64,000 bases of DNA from Chloroflexi bacterium GWB2_49_20 (lineage in GTDB: Bacteria; Chloroflexota; Anaerolineae; Anaerolineales; Villigracilaceae). The notes beneath the pieces are model-generated. The model was given only the letters and a program-made list of their open reading frames with translations, was not told where the DNA came from and ran no database searches. The stretch is from positions 90,344 to 154,343 of the forward strand of contig MGMF01000017.1 in assembly GCA_001796335.1 (NCBI GenBank), read 5' to 3'. Below, piece by piece: positions 7,899 through 16,659 of this stretch (position 1 is its first letter; every line of letters begins with the position of its first letter). Both the position numbers and the translations under genes were made by a program.

Positions 7899-9443
7899 AT
7901 GCGAAAATTATCCCATCTGACCCGCACATCCCTATTGCTTGGATTTTTATTTGCGCTGGATAAGGTGATTGCCTTTGGGCGATCCATTTTGATTGCACGC
8001 CAGTACAAACTGACATTTGAACTGGATGCTTTCAATGTGGCTAATAATTTGCCAGATCTTCTTTTTGCGCTGATCTCGGGCGGTGCGTTGGCCATGGCAT
8101 TCATCCCGGTATTGTCTGAGTATCTCTCCACGCGCGGTCAGAGTGCTACCTGGGATCTTTTCTCAAGAGTTGCCAACCTGGCATTCCTGGTCACTGCTGG
8201 CCTGGCTGTGGTGGTGGCGATTTTTGCTGACCCGATCGTTCGCTCACAAATTGGGATTGCTCCGGGTTTTAATCAGGAGCAGCAACATTTGATCGTAGAA
8301 TTAATGCGTTTGAATTTGATTGCGACCTGCATCTTCTCGATCAGCGGGTTGGTCATGGCTGGTTTGCAGGCCAACCAACATTTTCTGTTTCCCGCTTTGG
8401 CTCCCATTCTATACAACCTGGGGCAGATCTTCCGTGCCCTGGTGCTGTCTCCATCCAAGCCATATCAGATTGGCTTTATAAAACTGCCTTCTTTTGGGTT
8501 GGGCGTTCATGGGTTGGTGTATGGAGTGATCATTGGAGCGATCCTGCACCTTTCCATTCAGATACCGGGGTTGGTCAAATATAAATTCCACTGGAATCCG
8601 GCTGTCGATGTACGCAATACTGGGGTCATTGAAGTTTTTAAGGTGGTTGGGCCACGCTTATTGACCATGTTCTTCATACAACTGATGTTCATTGCACGGG
8701 ATAATTTTGCCTCACGGTTGGGTCAAATAGGAGCGGCTTCATCGCTGACTTATGGCTGGATGATCATGCAGGTCCCCGAGACCCTGATCGGTACTGCCAT
8801 AGCAACCGCAATCCTGCCAACGCTGGCTGAACATGCAGCCCGAAAGGAATGGATTGCCTTCCGGGAGATCATTGAAAAAGCGATGCGTGTTCTGATTGCG
8901 ATCACCCTGCCAATTGCAGCGGTGATGGCAGCTGGTATAAAACCGTTGCTTGCAGTTGCATTCAAATTTGGTGACACTGGAACCAATATGTTGACCTGGA
9001 CCTTGAGAGCTTACCTGCTGGTATTGACCGGTTATGCCATCCAGGAAGTCTTGGCGCGTGCATTTTATGCCAGGAAAGAAGCCATGGTTCCTCTATATGG
9101 CGTCCTGATACGGATCGTTTCATATTTATCCATCGGGTTGCTGGCTGTAAATTTATTCCCCGCAGTTGGAGCCCCGGTCATTGCCTTGGCTGAAATGGCC
9201 ATCACTCTCGAAGCGATCATCCTTTTTGTGTGGCTTAACCGGAAGATGGAAAGAAAAGTCATTGCCTGGTCAGCCCTCTGGCGCGGGTTGCTTGCGGCAA
9301 TTTTGAGCGGCGCGGTAACCTATGCCGTGGCGGTTTACCTTCCAGGTCCGGGATATATCACTGCACTGGTGGGGATGATTATTGGTGGGGTAGTGGCATT
9401 ACCGATCATATATTCCGAATTACGCTTGTTGTTCCAACTTTGA
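7899..9443 (+). CDS. MurJ/MviN-family lipid II flippase-like protein
   Basis: A 514-residue polytopic membrane protein of the MOP superfamily with about 13-14 helices. It has MurJ features: 'RTSLLLGFLFALDKVIAFGRSILIA' at the N-terminus, 'ALAPILYNLGQI' (about 165-177), repeated helix pairs, and the basic loop before 'LARAFYARKEAMVP' (about 386-400), which resembles the MurJ 'ARAFYAR.DTKTP' motif. The predicted role is moving lipid-linked peptidoglycan precursor or a related polyprenyl-linked glycan across the membrane. The ribosome site is weak. Its position 19 bases after the ammonia-lyase suggests co-transcription without obvious functional linkage. Confidence 0.85.
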   Translation: MRKLSHLTRTSLLLGFLFALDKVIAFGRSILIARQYKLTFELDAFNVANNLPDLLFALISGGALAMAFIPVLSEYLSTRGQSATWDLFSRVANLAFLVTAGLAVVVAIFADPIVRSQIGIAPGFNQEQQHLIVELMRLNLIATCIFSISGLVMAGLQANQHFLFPALAPILYNLGQIFRALVLSPSKPYQIGFIKLPSFGLGVHGLVYGVIIGAILHLSIQIPGLVKYKFHWNPAVDVRNTGVIEVFKVVGPRLLTMFFIQLMFIARDNFASRLGQIGAASSLTYGWMIMQVPETLIGTAIATAILPTLAEHAARKEWIAFREIIEKAMRVLIAITLPIAAVMAAGIKPLLAVAFKFGDTGTNMLTWTLRAYLLVLTGYAIQEVLARAFYARKEAMVPLYGVLIRIVSYLSIGLLAVNLFPAVGAPVIALAEMAITLEAIILFVWLNRKMERKVIAWSALWRGLLAAILSGAVTYAVAVYLPGPGYITALVGMIIGGVVALPIIYSELRLLFQL

Positions 9444-9542
9444 AGAAGTAAATTGACTAATAGCTGGTATGGTTAATCGATCCATTTTGCCATCCTTAAC
9501 CTGACGGTTTCTTACGATATTACCTGGAGTATAATTACGAGC

Positions 9543-10592
9543 ATGTCCGAGATAAATGATACCCAACCATCTGTAGTGGTTTCTCCTGCAAAAAAACGCT
9601 CATCCCTTTGGATCACGATCCTGGTCTTTTTATTCATATTGGCTGTTGGAATATTACTTGGTTACACTTCTGGACTGGGGGACCGGCGCAAGGCAGCCTC
9701 GGTAATATTGAACCAACAAATTGATGAACAATTTCAAACGGGTGTAAAAGCTCTGGAAAGTGGTTTGTACCAGGTGGCATTAAAAAATTTTCAATTTGTT
9801 ATCCAACAAAACCCAAATTACCCTGGTGTACAAGATAAACTTGTGGAAGTTCTTCTAAAGCTTAGCCTTTTTCCAACAACATCTGTGGAAGTAACCCCCA
9901 TGTTCACGGCAACACCAGATCTACGGGAAGCAGAAGCCATATTCACCCAGGCGCGCACATCCATTGCCGGACTTGATTGGGAGGGGGCGCTGGAAAACCT
10001 GGACGCATTACGCAAAGCTGATCCTACCTATAAAACTGTGGAAGTGGATGGGATGTATTATATTGCCCTGATCCAACGTGGAGAGGGCAAGATTGTCAAT
10101 CAGGATTGTAAAGCCATCAGCCTGGAAGGTGGAATTTATGATCTTACGCTGGCAGAGCGGTTTGGACCCTTGGACGATTATGCCCAGGGCCTGCGAAACT
10201 GGGCACGTATCTATATCACTGGGGCAAGCTTCTGGGATATAGACTGGAACCAGGTTCTGTATTATTTTGACTTGCTATATATTAACATGCCCTACATGCA
10301 GGATTCATCCTGTATGACATCCATGCAGCGTTATCGGATTGCCTCCATCATGTATGCAGACTCCCTGGCTGCCAGTGGGGATGTTTGTGGCGCCAGAGAA
10401 TATTATGACGCTGGTTTATTGATCTCAAACCAGGATAATAGCCTGGTGGTACCGACAGCCACATATGTCTGGGAGCAATGCGAGAATCAGAACCAGCCCG
10501 AGTCCACCGCTATTCCCCAGATAAGTACAGGAATACCTACACCAGATTTAACCACATTCCCCATGCCATCAGATATTCCCGCCAACCCGTAA
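9543..10592 (+). CDS. Membrane-anchored TPR protein
   Basis: A 349-residue protein with one N-terminal membrane anchor (about residues 21-44, WITILVFLFILAVGILLGYT) after a short Ser/Lys-rich cytoplasmic tail. TPR-like helices follow (about 60-110, 'FQTGVKALESGLYQVALKNFQFVIQQNPNY'; about 130-170, 'AEAIFTQARTSIAGLDWEGALENLDALRKADP'). A Thr/Pro linker separates them and another forms the C-terminus. It probably acts as an extracytoplasmic protein-interaction scaffold; partner unknown. The last 24 bases overlap the end of rimO on the other strand. Confidence 0.75.
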   Translation: MSEINDTQPSVVVSPAKKRSSLWITILVFLFILAVGILLGYTSGLGDRRKAASVILNQQIDEQFQTGVKALESGLYQVALKNFQFVIQQNPNYPGVQDKLVEVLLKLSLFPTTSVEVTPMFTATPDLREAEAIFTQARTSIAGLDWEGALENLDALRKADPTYKTVEVDGMYYIALIQRGEGKIVNQDCKAISLEGGIYDLTLAERFGPLDDYAQGLRNWARIYITGASFWDIDWNQVLYYFDLLYINMPYMQDSSCMTSMQRYRIASIMYADSLAASGDVCGAREYYDAGLLISNQDNSLVVPTATYVWEQCENQNQPESTAIPQISTGIPTPDLTTFPMPSDIPANP

Positions 10593-11912
10593 GGTTCCTG
10601 TTAAGTCATAGGCCATGGCGCCCGTTATCTGGACCGGGACGATCTTGCCTGGTTTGGCTTTGCCTTCTACGATCACTAGGCCGTCAATTTCCGGCGCGTC
10701 CCGATACGAACGGCCAATGGAAAGTCCGTTGTCGTAACCTTCCATAAGAACATCCAGCGTCTTACCAACAAATCCCTGGTTGATCTGAAGCGAGATATTT
10801 TGCTGTGTTTCCATCAATCTTTGGTAGCGCTCTTCCTTAACTTCCTCGGGAATGGGATCACCAAATGATTCGCTGAATGTGCCGGGTTCAAAAGAATATT
10901 TAAATGTCCCAACACGGTCAAACCGAATTTCTGCAACAAAATCGAGCAAACTTTGGAATTCTGCTTCGGTTTCACCCGGATAGCCAACAATAAATGTGGT
11001 CCGGATTGCCAGGTTGGGTAGTGCTGCGCGCATTTTGGCCAGGGTCTTATGAACCCAATCGATATTTGCCGGACGGTGCATGCGTTTGAGTGTATCCGGG
11101 TGGGCGTGCTGTAAAGGCATGTCCAAATAGGGTAGGATTTGTGCATTGGAAGCCATACAATCGATCAGGCGGTCGGTTACATATCCTGGATAAGCATACA
11201 TGATTCGTAACCATTCCATGTCCGGAACTTCACCGGTTAATTTCTCAAGCAAAATAGCCAGACCGTCTTTCATGCCCAGATCGTGCCCATAATCGGTTGT
11301 ATCCTGAGCGATCAGGTTTATCTCACACACACCGGTAGCTTTTAATTGTATAGCGTCTTTGATAATAACACCCATGGCACGACTGACAGTCGTACCCTTG
11401 ATCAGGGGAATGGCACAGAAAGCGCACGGTCGCCGGCAACCATCTGCAATTTTTAAGTAGGCGCTGGCTCCAGCCACGCTGACCCTAATGGTAGCGCCTT
11501 CATCCTTTCCAACCGTAGGGGAATCGGGCAAATGATACAGTGGTTCTGGGTGGGGTCCCTGGCGGATTTGTCTGACCAGTTGCACAATATCCATCCAACG
11601 CCGTGTCCCCAGAATTCCATCTATGCCTGGAACCTGCAATGCAACTTCCCTGCCATAGCGCTGGGTTAAGCATCCTGCAGCGATCAATACTTGATCGGGT
11701 AATTTTTGTTCTGCAAGCTCACGTAATACGGAATAGGATTCCTCGCGTGCTGAACCGATAAAACCGCAGGTATTTACGATCAACACACTGGCATCTTTTG
11801 GATCATCCATGGGCTGAAAACCATCCTGGACCAATAATTGGGCCATGGAATCTGAATCGACGGTGTTCTTGGCACAACCCAGGGATATCAGGTGAAAAGT
11901 TTTTTGTTTCAT
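10569..11912 (-). CDS. rimO: Ribosomal protein uS12 methylthiotransferase RimO
   Basis: A 447-residue radical-SAM methylthiotransferase that adds a methylthio group to an aspartate of ribosomal protein S12. The N-terminal UPF0004 domain carries three iron-sulfur cysteines in 'SLGCAKNTVDSD', 'NTCGF' and 'GCLTQRYG'. The radical SAM domain has CxxxCxxC in 'GCRRPCAFCAIP' (about residues 157-169). A TRAM-type domain ends the protein. 'SLGCAKN' and overall length favour RimO over MiaB or MtaB. The start is the ATG at 11912. It converges with the TPR gene with a 24-base overlap. Confidence 0.95.
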   Translation of the reverse strand: MKQKTFHLISLGCAKNTVDSDSMAQLLVQDGFQPMDDPKDASVLIVNTCGFIGSAREESYSVLRELAEQKLPDQVLIAAGCLTQRYGREVALQVPGIDGILGTRRWMDIVQLVRQIRQGPHPEPLYHLPDSPTVGKDEGATIRVSVAGASAYLKIADGCRRPCAFCAIPLIKGTTVSRAMGVIIKDAIQLKATGVCEINLIAQDTTDYGHDLGMKDGLAILLEKLTGEVPDMEWLRIMYAYPGYVTDRLIDCMASNAQILPYLDMPLQHAHPDTLKRMHRPANIDWVHKTLAKMRAALPNLAIRTTFIVGYPGETEAEFQSLLDFVAEIRFDRVGTFKYSFEPGTFSESFGDPIPEEVKEERYQRLMETQQNISLQINQGFVGKTLDVLMEGYDNGLSIGRSYRDAPEIDGLVIVEGKAKPGKIVPVQITGAMAYDLTGTLRVGGNI

Positions 11913-12028
11913 AATAATTTATGATTCCTATCAATATCGCTTGAGATACTTCTCGATAATTCGGATGACATCTATTTTTTAGAGTTTAAATTTCTACCGG
12001 CATAAATCAACAAATTCATTGGTAATGA

Positions 12029-13453
12029 CTAAGGATTAACCAAAGGTGTTGGAGAGAAAATGAGCGTGCGTGTTGGCACAGGTGTTTTGGTTATGTGCGG
12101 TGTTAAACTTGGTTTAGGTGTGATGGTCGGTGTGGGGGTAATGGTTGCAGTAGGCTCAAGGATGGAATTTTGAGTATATATCCTGTCGACTACCTCTCCA
12201 AAAATGCCCATCACTCCCTGGTCTGCCTGGTTATAGATGATTTGTAGGGCTGAACCATTTCCGGTGAGAACTTCCACCTGGTTGTTTCCGCTGAACGGGT
12301 AAGCACTGCCTGGTTCCACTCTGCCTTCAAGTAAGATTTCCCCGTCCACAATAATGCGCAGCCATGTCCTTTGAAGTACAACTACATAAACCTGTACCTG
12401 ACCTTGTTGACCTGTTGGGATTCCGGAGATTTGGGTGAAATTCGCTGCAGGTGTATTGGTGAGTAACAGGGCAGGTTGTGTCAAATCGAGTCCCTCAATT
12501 GTGGCAGATTGAAGCGGTGTCAGGATGATATCGGATATGGAAGCGGCAGTTGCCAAAGAAGCAGGTGGTTTATACAGATCGATAACTCTTCCGGTTCCCC
12601 ATACTGCAAAGACAATCAACAAAATGATCAATCCGCCGCCGAATAACATATCAATGGAAATAAATCGTTTGAATGCAGATAATTGCTTCGAACCTTTGAA
12701 TGATGAACCAGGGATACCATGATTGGGTTGTTGTCGCTCCAGCAGTTGCGCTTGCAAACCATCCGCGAAGCGCAGCAAGATTTCTTCCAGATCGATCTCC
12801 AGGAAACGGGCATAATTGATTAGCATACCACGGGCCTGAACAGAGGAAGGTAAATTTTCAAAATCTCCTGCTTCGATGGATTCGAGGTAACGTCTGAGTA
12901 CATGCGAGTGCTTTTCGACCTCGTTGAGTGAAAGACCTAATGCCTCACGCTGAAGTCTAAGTTGTTCACCTATGGAGAAAAAAAAATATTTTGACTTGCT
13001 TGGAGCAAGAGATTCCGGAGACTGTATCGGTACTGATTCGGTTTCGAATTGAAGGCCATTTTCTTCTTCAATTGGATGATTATCTGAAGGTTCGGGTGGA
13101 GTGTTAATCGTAGCAAGGAGGACAGTTGCAGGGGATGACGGCGGGATCAAATCGATACCATCCAATTTGTCGCTGTCCACATTCGAATTGGGTTTGTCAG
13201 TTGTTTGCTGGATGAAAAATCGTGAATGAGGCTCCAAGCTGGAGATCAGGTCATTGGCATCCAGCTCAAGAAATTCAGCATAGACGCGCAAAAATCCTCG
13301 CGCTTGCACAGGAGATGGGAGAGATGCAAAATCATCCGCTTCCATTGCCTGAATGTAATGTGCCCGTATGCGCGTTCGCTTGACTACCTGTGCAATATTG
13401 AGATTTTTGGATTCGCGCCTGTTCTTTAGTATGATTCCAGGAGTTTCAGACAT
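12029..13453 (-). CDS. RodZ-like protein with two tandem helix-turn-helix domains
   Basis: A 474-residue protein. Two RodZ-type HTH_25 domains lie at about residues 5-72 and 165-235. They are recognisably duplicated: both contain '(Y/L)I(Q/E)(A/S)(M/I)EA(D/G)DF(A/E)(S/N)LPS.VQARG' followed by '(Y)A(E/R)FLE(L/I)D'. One membrane helix follows (about 268-290, LFGGGLIILLIVFAVW), then an extracytoplasmic DUF4115-like beta domain (about 350-420) and a Thr/Pro-rich tail. RodZ normally has one cytoplasmic HTH that binds MreB in the rod-shape elongasome. No mreB is in this window, so the cell-shape role is by homology only. The start ATG at 13453 has a weak ribosome site and sits just past the bL9 terminator. 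Confidence 0.85.
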   Translation of the reverse strand: MSETPGIILKNRRESKNLNIAQVVKRTRIRAHYIQAMEADDFASLPSPVQARGFLRVYAEFLELDANDLISSLEPHSRFFIQQTTDKPNSNVDSDKLDGIDLIPPSSPATVLLATINTPPEPSDNHPIEEENGLQFETESVPIQSPESLAPSKSKYFFFSIGEQLRLQREALGLSLNEVEKHSHVLRRYLESIEAGDFENLPSSVQARGMLINYARFLEIDLEEILLRFADGLQAQLLERQQPNHGIPGSSFKGSKQLSAFKRFISIDMLFGGGLIILLIVFAVWGTGRVIDLYKPPASLATAASISDIILTPLQSATIEGLDLTQPALLLTNTPAANFTQISGIPTGQQGQVQVYVVVLQRTWLRIIVDGEILLEGRVEPGSAYPFSGNNQVEVLTGNGSALQIIYNQADQGVMGIFGEVVDRIYTQNSILEPTATITPTPTITPKPSLTPHITKTPVPTRTLIFSPTPLVNP

Positions 13454-13465
13454 GAGACAGAAAAG

Positions 13466-13508
13466 GAAATATCACCGGCACCCCTTTTGGTGGAACCGGT
13501 GATATTTC
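13466..13508 (-). terminator. Rho-independent terminator between rplI and the RodZ-like gene
   Basis: A perfect 13-bp stem (13466-13478 with 13496-13508) with a nested CACC/GGTG hairpin in its loop, followed on the minus strand by CCTTTTCTG. It lies 24 bases after the rplI stop and only about a dozen bases before the next ATG, so it could also act as a leader structure for that gene. Confidence 0.7.
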
Positions 13509-13532
13509 AATATTCCAATCCTTTGTGGGGAA

Positions 13533-14054
13533 TTATTCTTCGCTTGGAGTTTCAGCGATGGGTGTGGCAACCTCATCGACTTTGACAGTTTCAGCTCTCG
13601 GTCCAGCTTCACCTTCACGGTAGACAAAAACCTTTAATTCTGGAATAAGATCCATTGTCAGCCGAATCTGGATTGTATGTTCACCAAGCATACGTAAAGG
13701 TTGCATATCAATCTGGTGACGTTTAACTGCAATACCAGATTTACTCTGGATTGCATCAACGACATCCTGGCTGGTAATGGAACCATATAGTTTTCCAGTC
13801 TCACCTGCACGAGCGGGAAAAGCCAGTGAGAGTTTCAATAGTTGTTCGGCTACAGCACCCATTTCCTTATTAATGACTGCCCGTTGTTCAGATGCCTTGG
13901 AACGAATGAACTCCACTTGTTTTAAAGCCCCCGGAGTAGCCAATACTGCCAAGCCTTGCGGTAGCAGGTAGTTGCGTCCGTATCCGTCAGCAACCCGTTT
14001 TAAATCTCCAGCACGTCCTAGTTTGTAAACATCTTTTATTAACAATACTTTCAT
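13533..14054 (-). CDS. rplI: 50S ribosomal protein bL9
   Basis: A 173-residue bL9, the L1-stalk-base ribosomal protein. The N-terminal domain is canonical: 'MKVLLIKDVYKLGRAGDL' then 'VADGYGRNYLLPQGLAV'. A long connecting helix (about 45-80) and the C-terminal domain with 'GKLYGSITSQDVVDAI' follow. The C-terminus carries an acidic extension of about 20 residues beyond the usual 149. The long upstream frame extension to 14219 was discarded, because bL9 always starts at this MKV and the extension runs into the thioesterase gene. A perfect terminator follows. The usual rpsF-ssb-rpsR neighbours are absent. Confidence 0.97.
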   Translation of the reverse strand: MKVLLIKDVYKLGRAGDLKRVADGYGRNYLLPQGLAVLATPGALKQVEFIRSKASEQRAVINKEMGAVAEQLLKLSLAFPARAGETGKLYGSITSQDVVDAIQSKSGIAVKRHQIDMQPLRMLGEHTIQIRLTMDLIPELKVFVYREGEAGPRAETVKVDEVATPIAETPSEE

Positions 14055-14151
14055 GGTCAAGCCCTTTCGAGATGAGATAGTTGAAGCGAAGGGTACTACG
14101 CTTCGGGGTGTGATTTTACCAGAGGGTTGATATAAAGGGAAGGTTTGCGTG

Positions 14152-14613
14152 TTAGTCGTAAGGATTAATATGCTTCCATATTTTTTCAAACAGAAATGGC
14201 GCTTCCACATAAACTCCATGACCTGTAACTAGAATGGTTCCATCTTCTAGGCTTATTGATGAATTGGCATGCACTGCCCGGCCTTCAGTCTTTTCAATAT
14301 TAGCATTCACCCGTATGGGTTGATTCAAAGGTAGAGGCTTAAGGTAGTTCACCTGTAAATTAACAGCTGCCACCTGATAACCGGCTGACCAAACAGCACT
14401 TCCCATAGCCTCATCAAGTAAGGCTGCGGATGCGCCTCCATGTGCGAAACCTGGTGGGCCTTGCTGGGATAAATCCAAAGTTACTTGTGTGGATATGGAT
14501 TGATCTTCCATTAAATTCCATCTCACTTCGAGGCTTTTTGGATTATCCCTGCCACAAACAAAACACCAACCATGTTCAGGAAGAGCTCGGATGATTTTTT
14601 TGGGGTCTGCCAT
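14152..14613 (-). CDS. PaaI-type hotdog-fold thioesterase
   Basis: A 153-residue hotdog-fold protein. An N-terminal 'CFVCGRDNP' CxxC-like segment (about residues 17-25) precedes the fold, which holds the PaaI/YbgC-type motif 'GFAHGGASAALLDEAMGSA' (about 53-71). The Asp/Glu and HGG residues there form the usual acyl-CoA thioesterase active site. 'VNLQVNYLKPLPLNQPI' is the conserved central strand region. It probably hydrolyses a small or aromatic acyl-CoA; the substrate is unknown. A TTG four codons upstream was rejected in favour of the ATG at 14613, which is preceded by GGAGG. It lies 97 bases upstream of rplI on the same strand and is divergent from the response regulator. Confidence 0.85.
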   Translation of the reverse strand: MADPKKIIRALPEHGWCFVCGRDNPKSLEVRWNLMEDQSISTQVTLDLSQQGPPGFAHGGASAALLDEAMGSAVWSAGYQVAAVNLQVNYLKPLPLNQPIRVNANIEKTEGRAVHANSSISLEDGTILVTGHGVYVEAPFLFEKIWKHINPYD

Positions 14614-14677
14614 GACCGCCTCCAACTATGATGAGTGATTATAGTCTGAAATTAGTCCCTTTGGGTCTCTTTTATTT

Positions 14678-14704
14678 CTTTAACATTGGAGTATAATGTT
14701 AAAG
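14678..14704 (+). promoter_or_regulatory. Inverted repeat over a -10 box upstream of the orphan response regulator
   Basis: A perfect 10-bp inverted repeat (CTTTAACATT 14678-14687, AATGTTAAAG 14695-14704) with a seven-base centre encloses a TATAAT at 14692-14697. No good -35 is found 17 bases upstream. Together with the -10 overlap this suggests an operator or an activator-dependent promoter for the gene starting at 14728. Confidence 0.5.
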
Positions 14705-14727
14705 AAACCTAAAAGGATTGCGATTAT

Positions 14728-15399
14728 TTGAAAATAAAAATGGGATCAGCAACGCTATTAATCATCGAAGGAAATCGATCAGATTACCCCGCCTTCACAC
14801 CTGCCCTTCGCAGGAAGGGTTTTGATGTTGAACTGGCTTCCAGTGGAAAAGATGCGCTTGACTGTTTGGAAGCTGGTATCTTACCCGATGCCATTATTGT
14901 TTCCGCTGCATCAATTCGTACAACAGGAAAAAGGATATGCCAATCTTTACGGGCAGTAACGGAGAATATACCCGTTATTCTGATCCTCGATAATGGGGTT
15001 GTGGTCGAAAATGGGTATGCGGATGTAATTCTCAACCTGCCGTTCACGGTACAGAAATTAGTGAATCGCCTGAAGCATGTATTGCCAATGGAAAGTGATA
15101 AAACGCTTCGAATTGGTCCCATTCGTCTGGATGCTGAACAACGTATCGTGCGCTGCTTGGGAAAACGAACACGACTGACACCCCGCTTGATCACCCTGTT
15201 ATCCATCCTGATTCATCAGCATGGCGAAGTGCTTGAACGTAAATCATTATTTTCCCGGGTATGGGAAACCGACTATACGGGAGATACTCGTACCCTGGAT
15301 GTGCATATTTCCTGGCTGCGCAGGGCTATTGAGGTTGAGCCTGAACACCCACAATTTCTAAAAACAATTCGTGGGGTGGGCTATCAATTGGATCTTTAA
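14728..15399 (+). CDS. OmpR-type response regulator with a degenerate receiver domain
   Basis: A 223-residue protein with a receiver fold (about residues 8-118) and an OmpR/PhoB winged-helix DNA-binding domain (about 128-222, ending 'HISWLRRAIEVEPEHPQFLKTIRGVGYQLDL'). The receiver lacks its chemistry. The acidic pair is reduced to Glu14-Gly15, the phosphoacceptor position is Ser59 ('PDAIIVS'), and the conserved 'KPF' lysine is Leu ('LPF'). It should not be phosphorylated by a histidine kinase, and none is adjacent. It probably works as a constitutive or ligand-controlled regulator, possibly of itself through the inverted repeat just upstream. The start is a TTG spaced for AAAGGA at 14712-14717; the ATG at 14740 is an alternative. 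Confidence 0.85.
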   Translation: MKIKMGSATLLIIEGNRSDYPAFTPALRRKGFDVELASSGKDALDCLEAGILPDAIIVSAASIRTTGKRICQSLRAVTENIPVILILDNGVVVENGYADVILNLPFTVQKLVNRLKHVLPMESDKTLRIGPIRLDAEQRIVRCLGKRTRLTPRLITLLSILIHQHGEVLERKSLFSRVWETDYTGDTRTLDVHISWLRRAIEVEPEHPQFLKTIRGVGYQLDL

Positions 15400-15411
15400 T
15401 TAGTGGGAAAT

Positions 15412-16650
15412 TTATTGAATTCCGGTTTTTATCACCGATTCTGTTAATTCTCCGTTTACTGTAACAGCCTGGATCTTAATCCTATCCCCAAGGGTAGGAT
15501 AATTGAGGAATAAAGGAATTTCTCCATTTCGAATTGGGCGAATTTGTTGGGCTGCACTCTTGAATATTTTTCCATCCCAATCAGGATCCATTTCCCAATA
15601 ATCTAGATCCGGAGGATCGATCAGGGATATTTTTGAATCCTTAATCTGTGCTTTGATTTTAATCTGTGCTAGGGGAATATTAAAAGCCTTCTCATGCCAG
15701 ATGCTGAAGGGTTTTGACGGTAATCCAGCCAGACGGATGCGGGTGGTATTAAATGCCCGCCAGGTTGCATCTGCCGCGAGAAAGCGCCGACCCAAACGGG
15801 ATGCAACCAGGGGAGTCGTCCCTGAACCACAAAAGAAATCTGCAACCAGGTCACCGGGTTTGGATGAAGCTCGAATGATTCGTTCAAGCAATGCTTCTGG
15901 TTTCTGGGTGGGGTATCCGGTACGTTCATTGTGCAACCGGGCTACCACAGGAAAATACCACCAATCTTCAGGGACTTTTCCGCGTTCAAGATTCGGGATT
16001 TTTCCAAACCCAGCTTTTGATGAAGAAGCGAATGTTTTGACTGTGTTGGGATTATATGGTTCGCGGATCGCATCACAGTTGAAGGTGTAATCCTTAGTTT
16101 TGGAATACACAAAAATTGTATCGTGTTTTCGGTTGAACGCATTACGGATTGGCGAAGGTCCATGATACAGCCATACAATCTGATTGATAAGACGATCGCG
16201 TCCAAATATCTCATCCAATAAAAGACGGGCATAAGCGTCTGCATGCCAATCTAGATGCAGGTAAAAGCTTCCGGTCGGTGATAATAACTGGTACATTAAA
16301 ACCAGGCGCGGATATAGAAAACTCAGATATGCATCAATATCTTTCCAGTGGTCAGTATAACCATCGCTCAATTTCCATTCGGTTGGGCGACGGGAATCCT
16401 CCCCTCTTCCAATTCGTGCGGAGAAATTTTTATTGGTAAAAAAGGGGGGATCTGCGTATATCAGGTCTATGCGGCCGGCATATTTTGGCAAAAGTGCCGC
16501 CATGATTTTTAGGTTATCACCTAAATACAGGTGGTTTTCAGGAGACTTGGAAGGATAGTCCTCTCCATCTGGGTAAATGTACGATTTTAGCGTAAACTCA
16601 GCCGGGGGTAGGGGGTTCAGAGCTTTATCTGGCCAGTTTAGTGAAGGCAT
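15412..16650 (-). CDS. DNA adenine-N6 methyltransferase (beta class), orphan
   Basis: A 412-residue DNA methyltransferase. Catalytic motif IV is 'IYADPPFFTNKNF' (DPPF, about residues 66-78). The AdoMet-binding motif I 'VADFFCGSGTT' comes later (about 267-277). That order, with 'YPTQKPEALLERII' just before motif I, marks a beta-class enzyme like type III Mod and related N6-adenine (or N4-cytosine) methylases. About 100 extra C-terminal residues are of unknown function. No restriction nuclease is next to it, so it is an orphan methylase in this window. Its ATG is nine bases after the end of the L,D-transpeptidase gene, suggesting an operon with an otherwise unrelated enzyme. Confidence 0.88.
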   Translation of the reverse strand: MPSLNWPDKALNPLPPAEFTLKSYIYPDGEDYPSKSPENHLYLGDNLKIMAALLPKYAGRIDLIYADPPFFTNKNFSARIGRGEDSRRPTEWKLSDGYTDHWKDIDAYLSFLYPRLVLMYQLLSPTGSFYLHLDWHADAYARLLLDEIFGRDRLINQIVWLYHGPSPIRNAFNRKHDTIFVYSKTKDYTFNCDAIREPYNPNTVKTFASSSKAGFGKIPNLERGKVPEDWWYFPVVARLHNERTGYPTQKPEALLERIIRASSKPGDLVADFFCGSGTTPLVASRLGRRFLAADATWRAFNTTRIRLAGLPSKPFSIWHEKAFNIPLAQIKIKAQIKDSKISLIDPPDLDYWEMDPDWDGKIFKSAAQQIRPIRNGEIPLFLNYPTLGDRIKIQAVTVNGELTESVIKTGIQ

Positions 16651-16659
16651 AATATTATT

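Noticed and set aside
14055..14219. N-terminal extension of bL9
   Set aside because: bL9 begins at MKVLLIK; the extension overlaps the thioesterase gene and has no match to the family.
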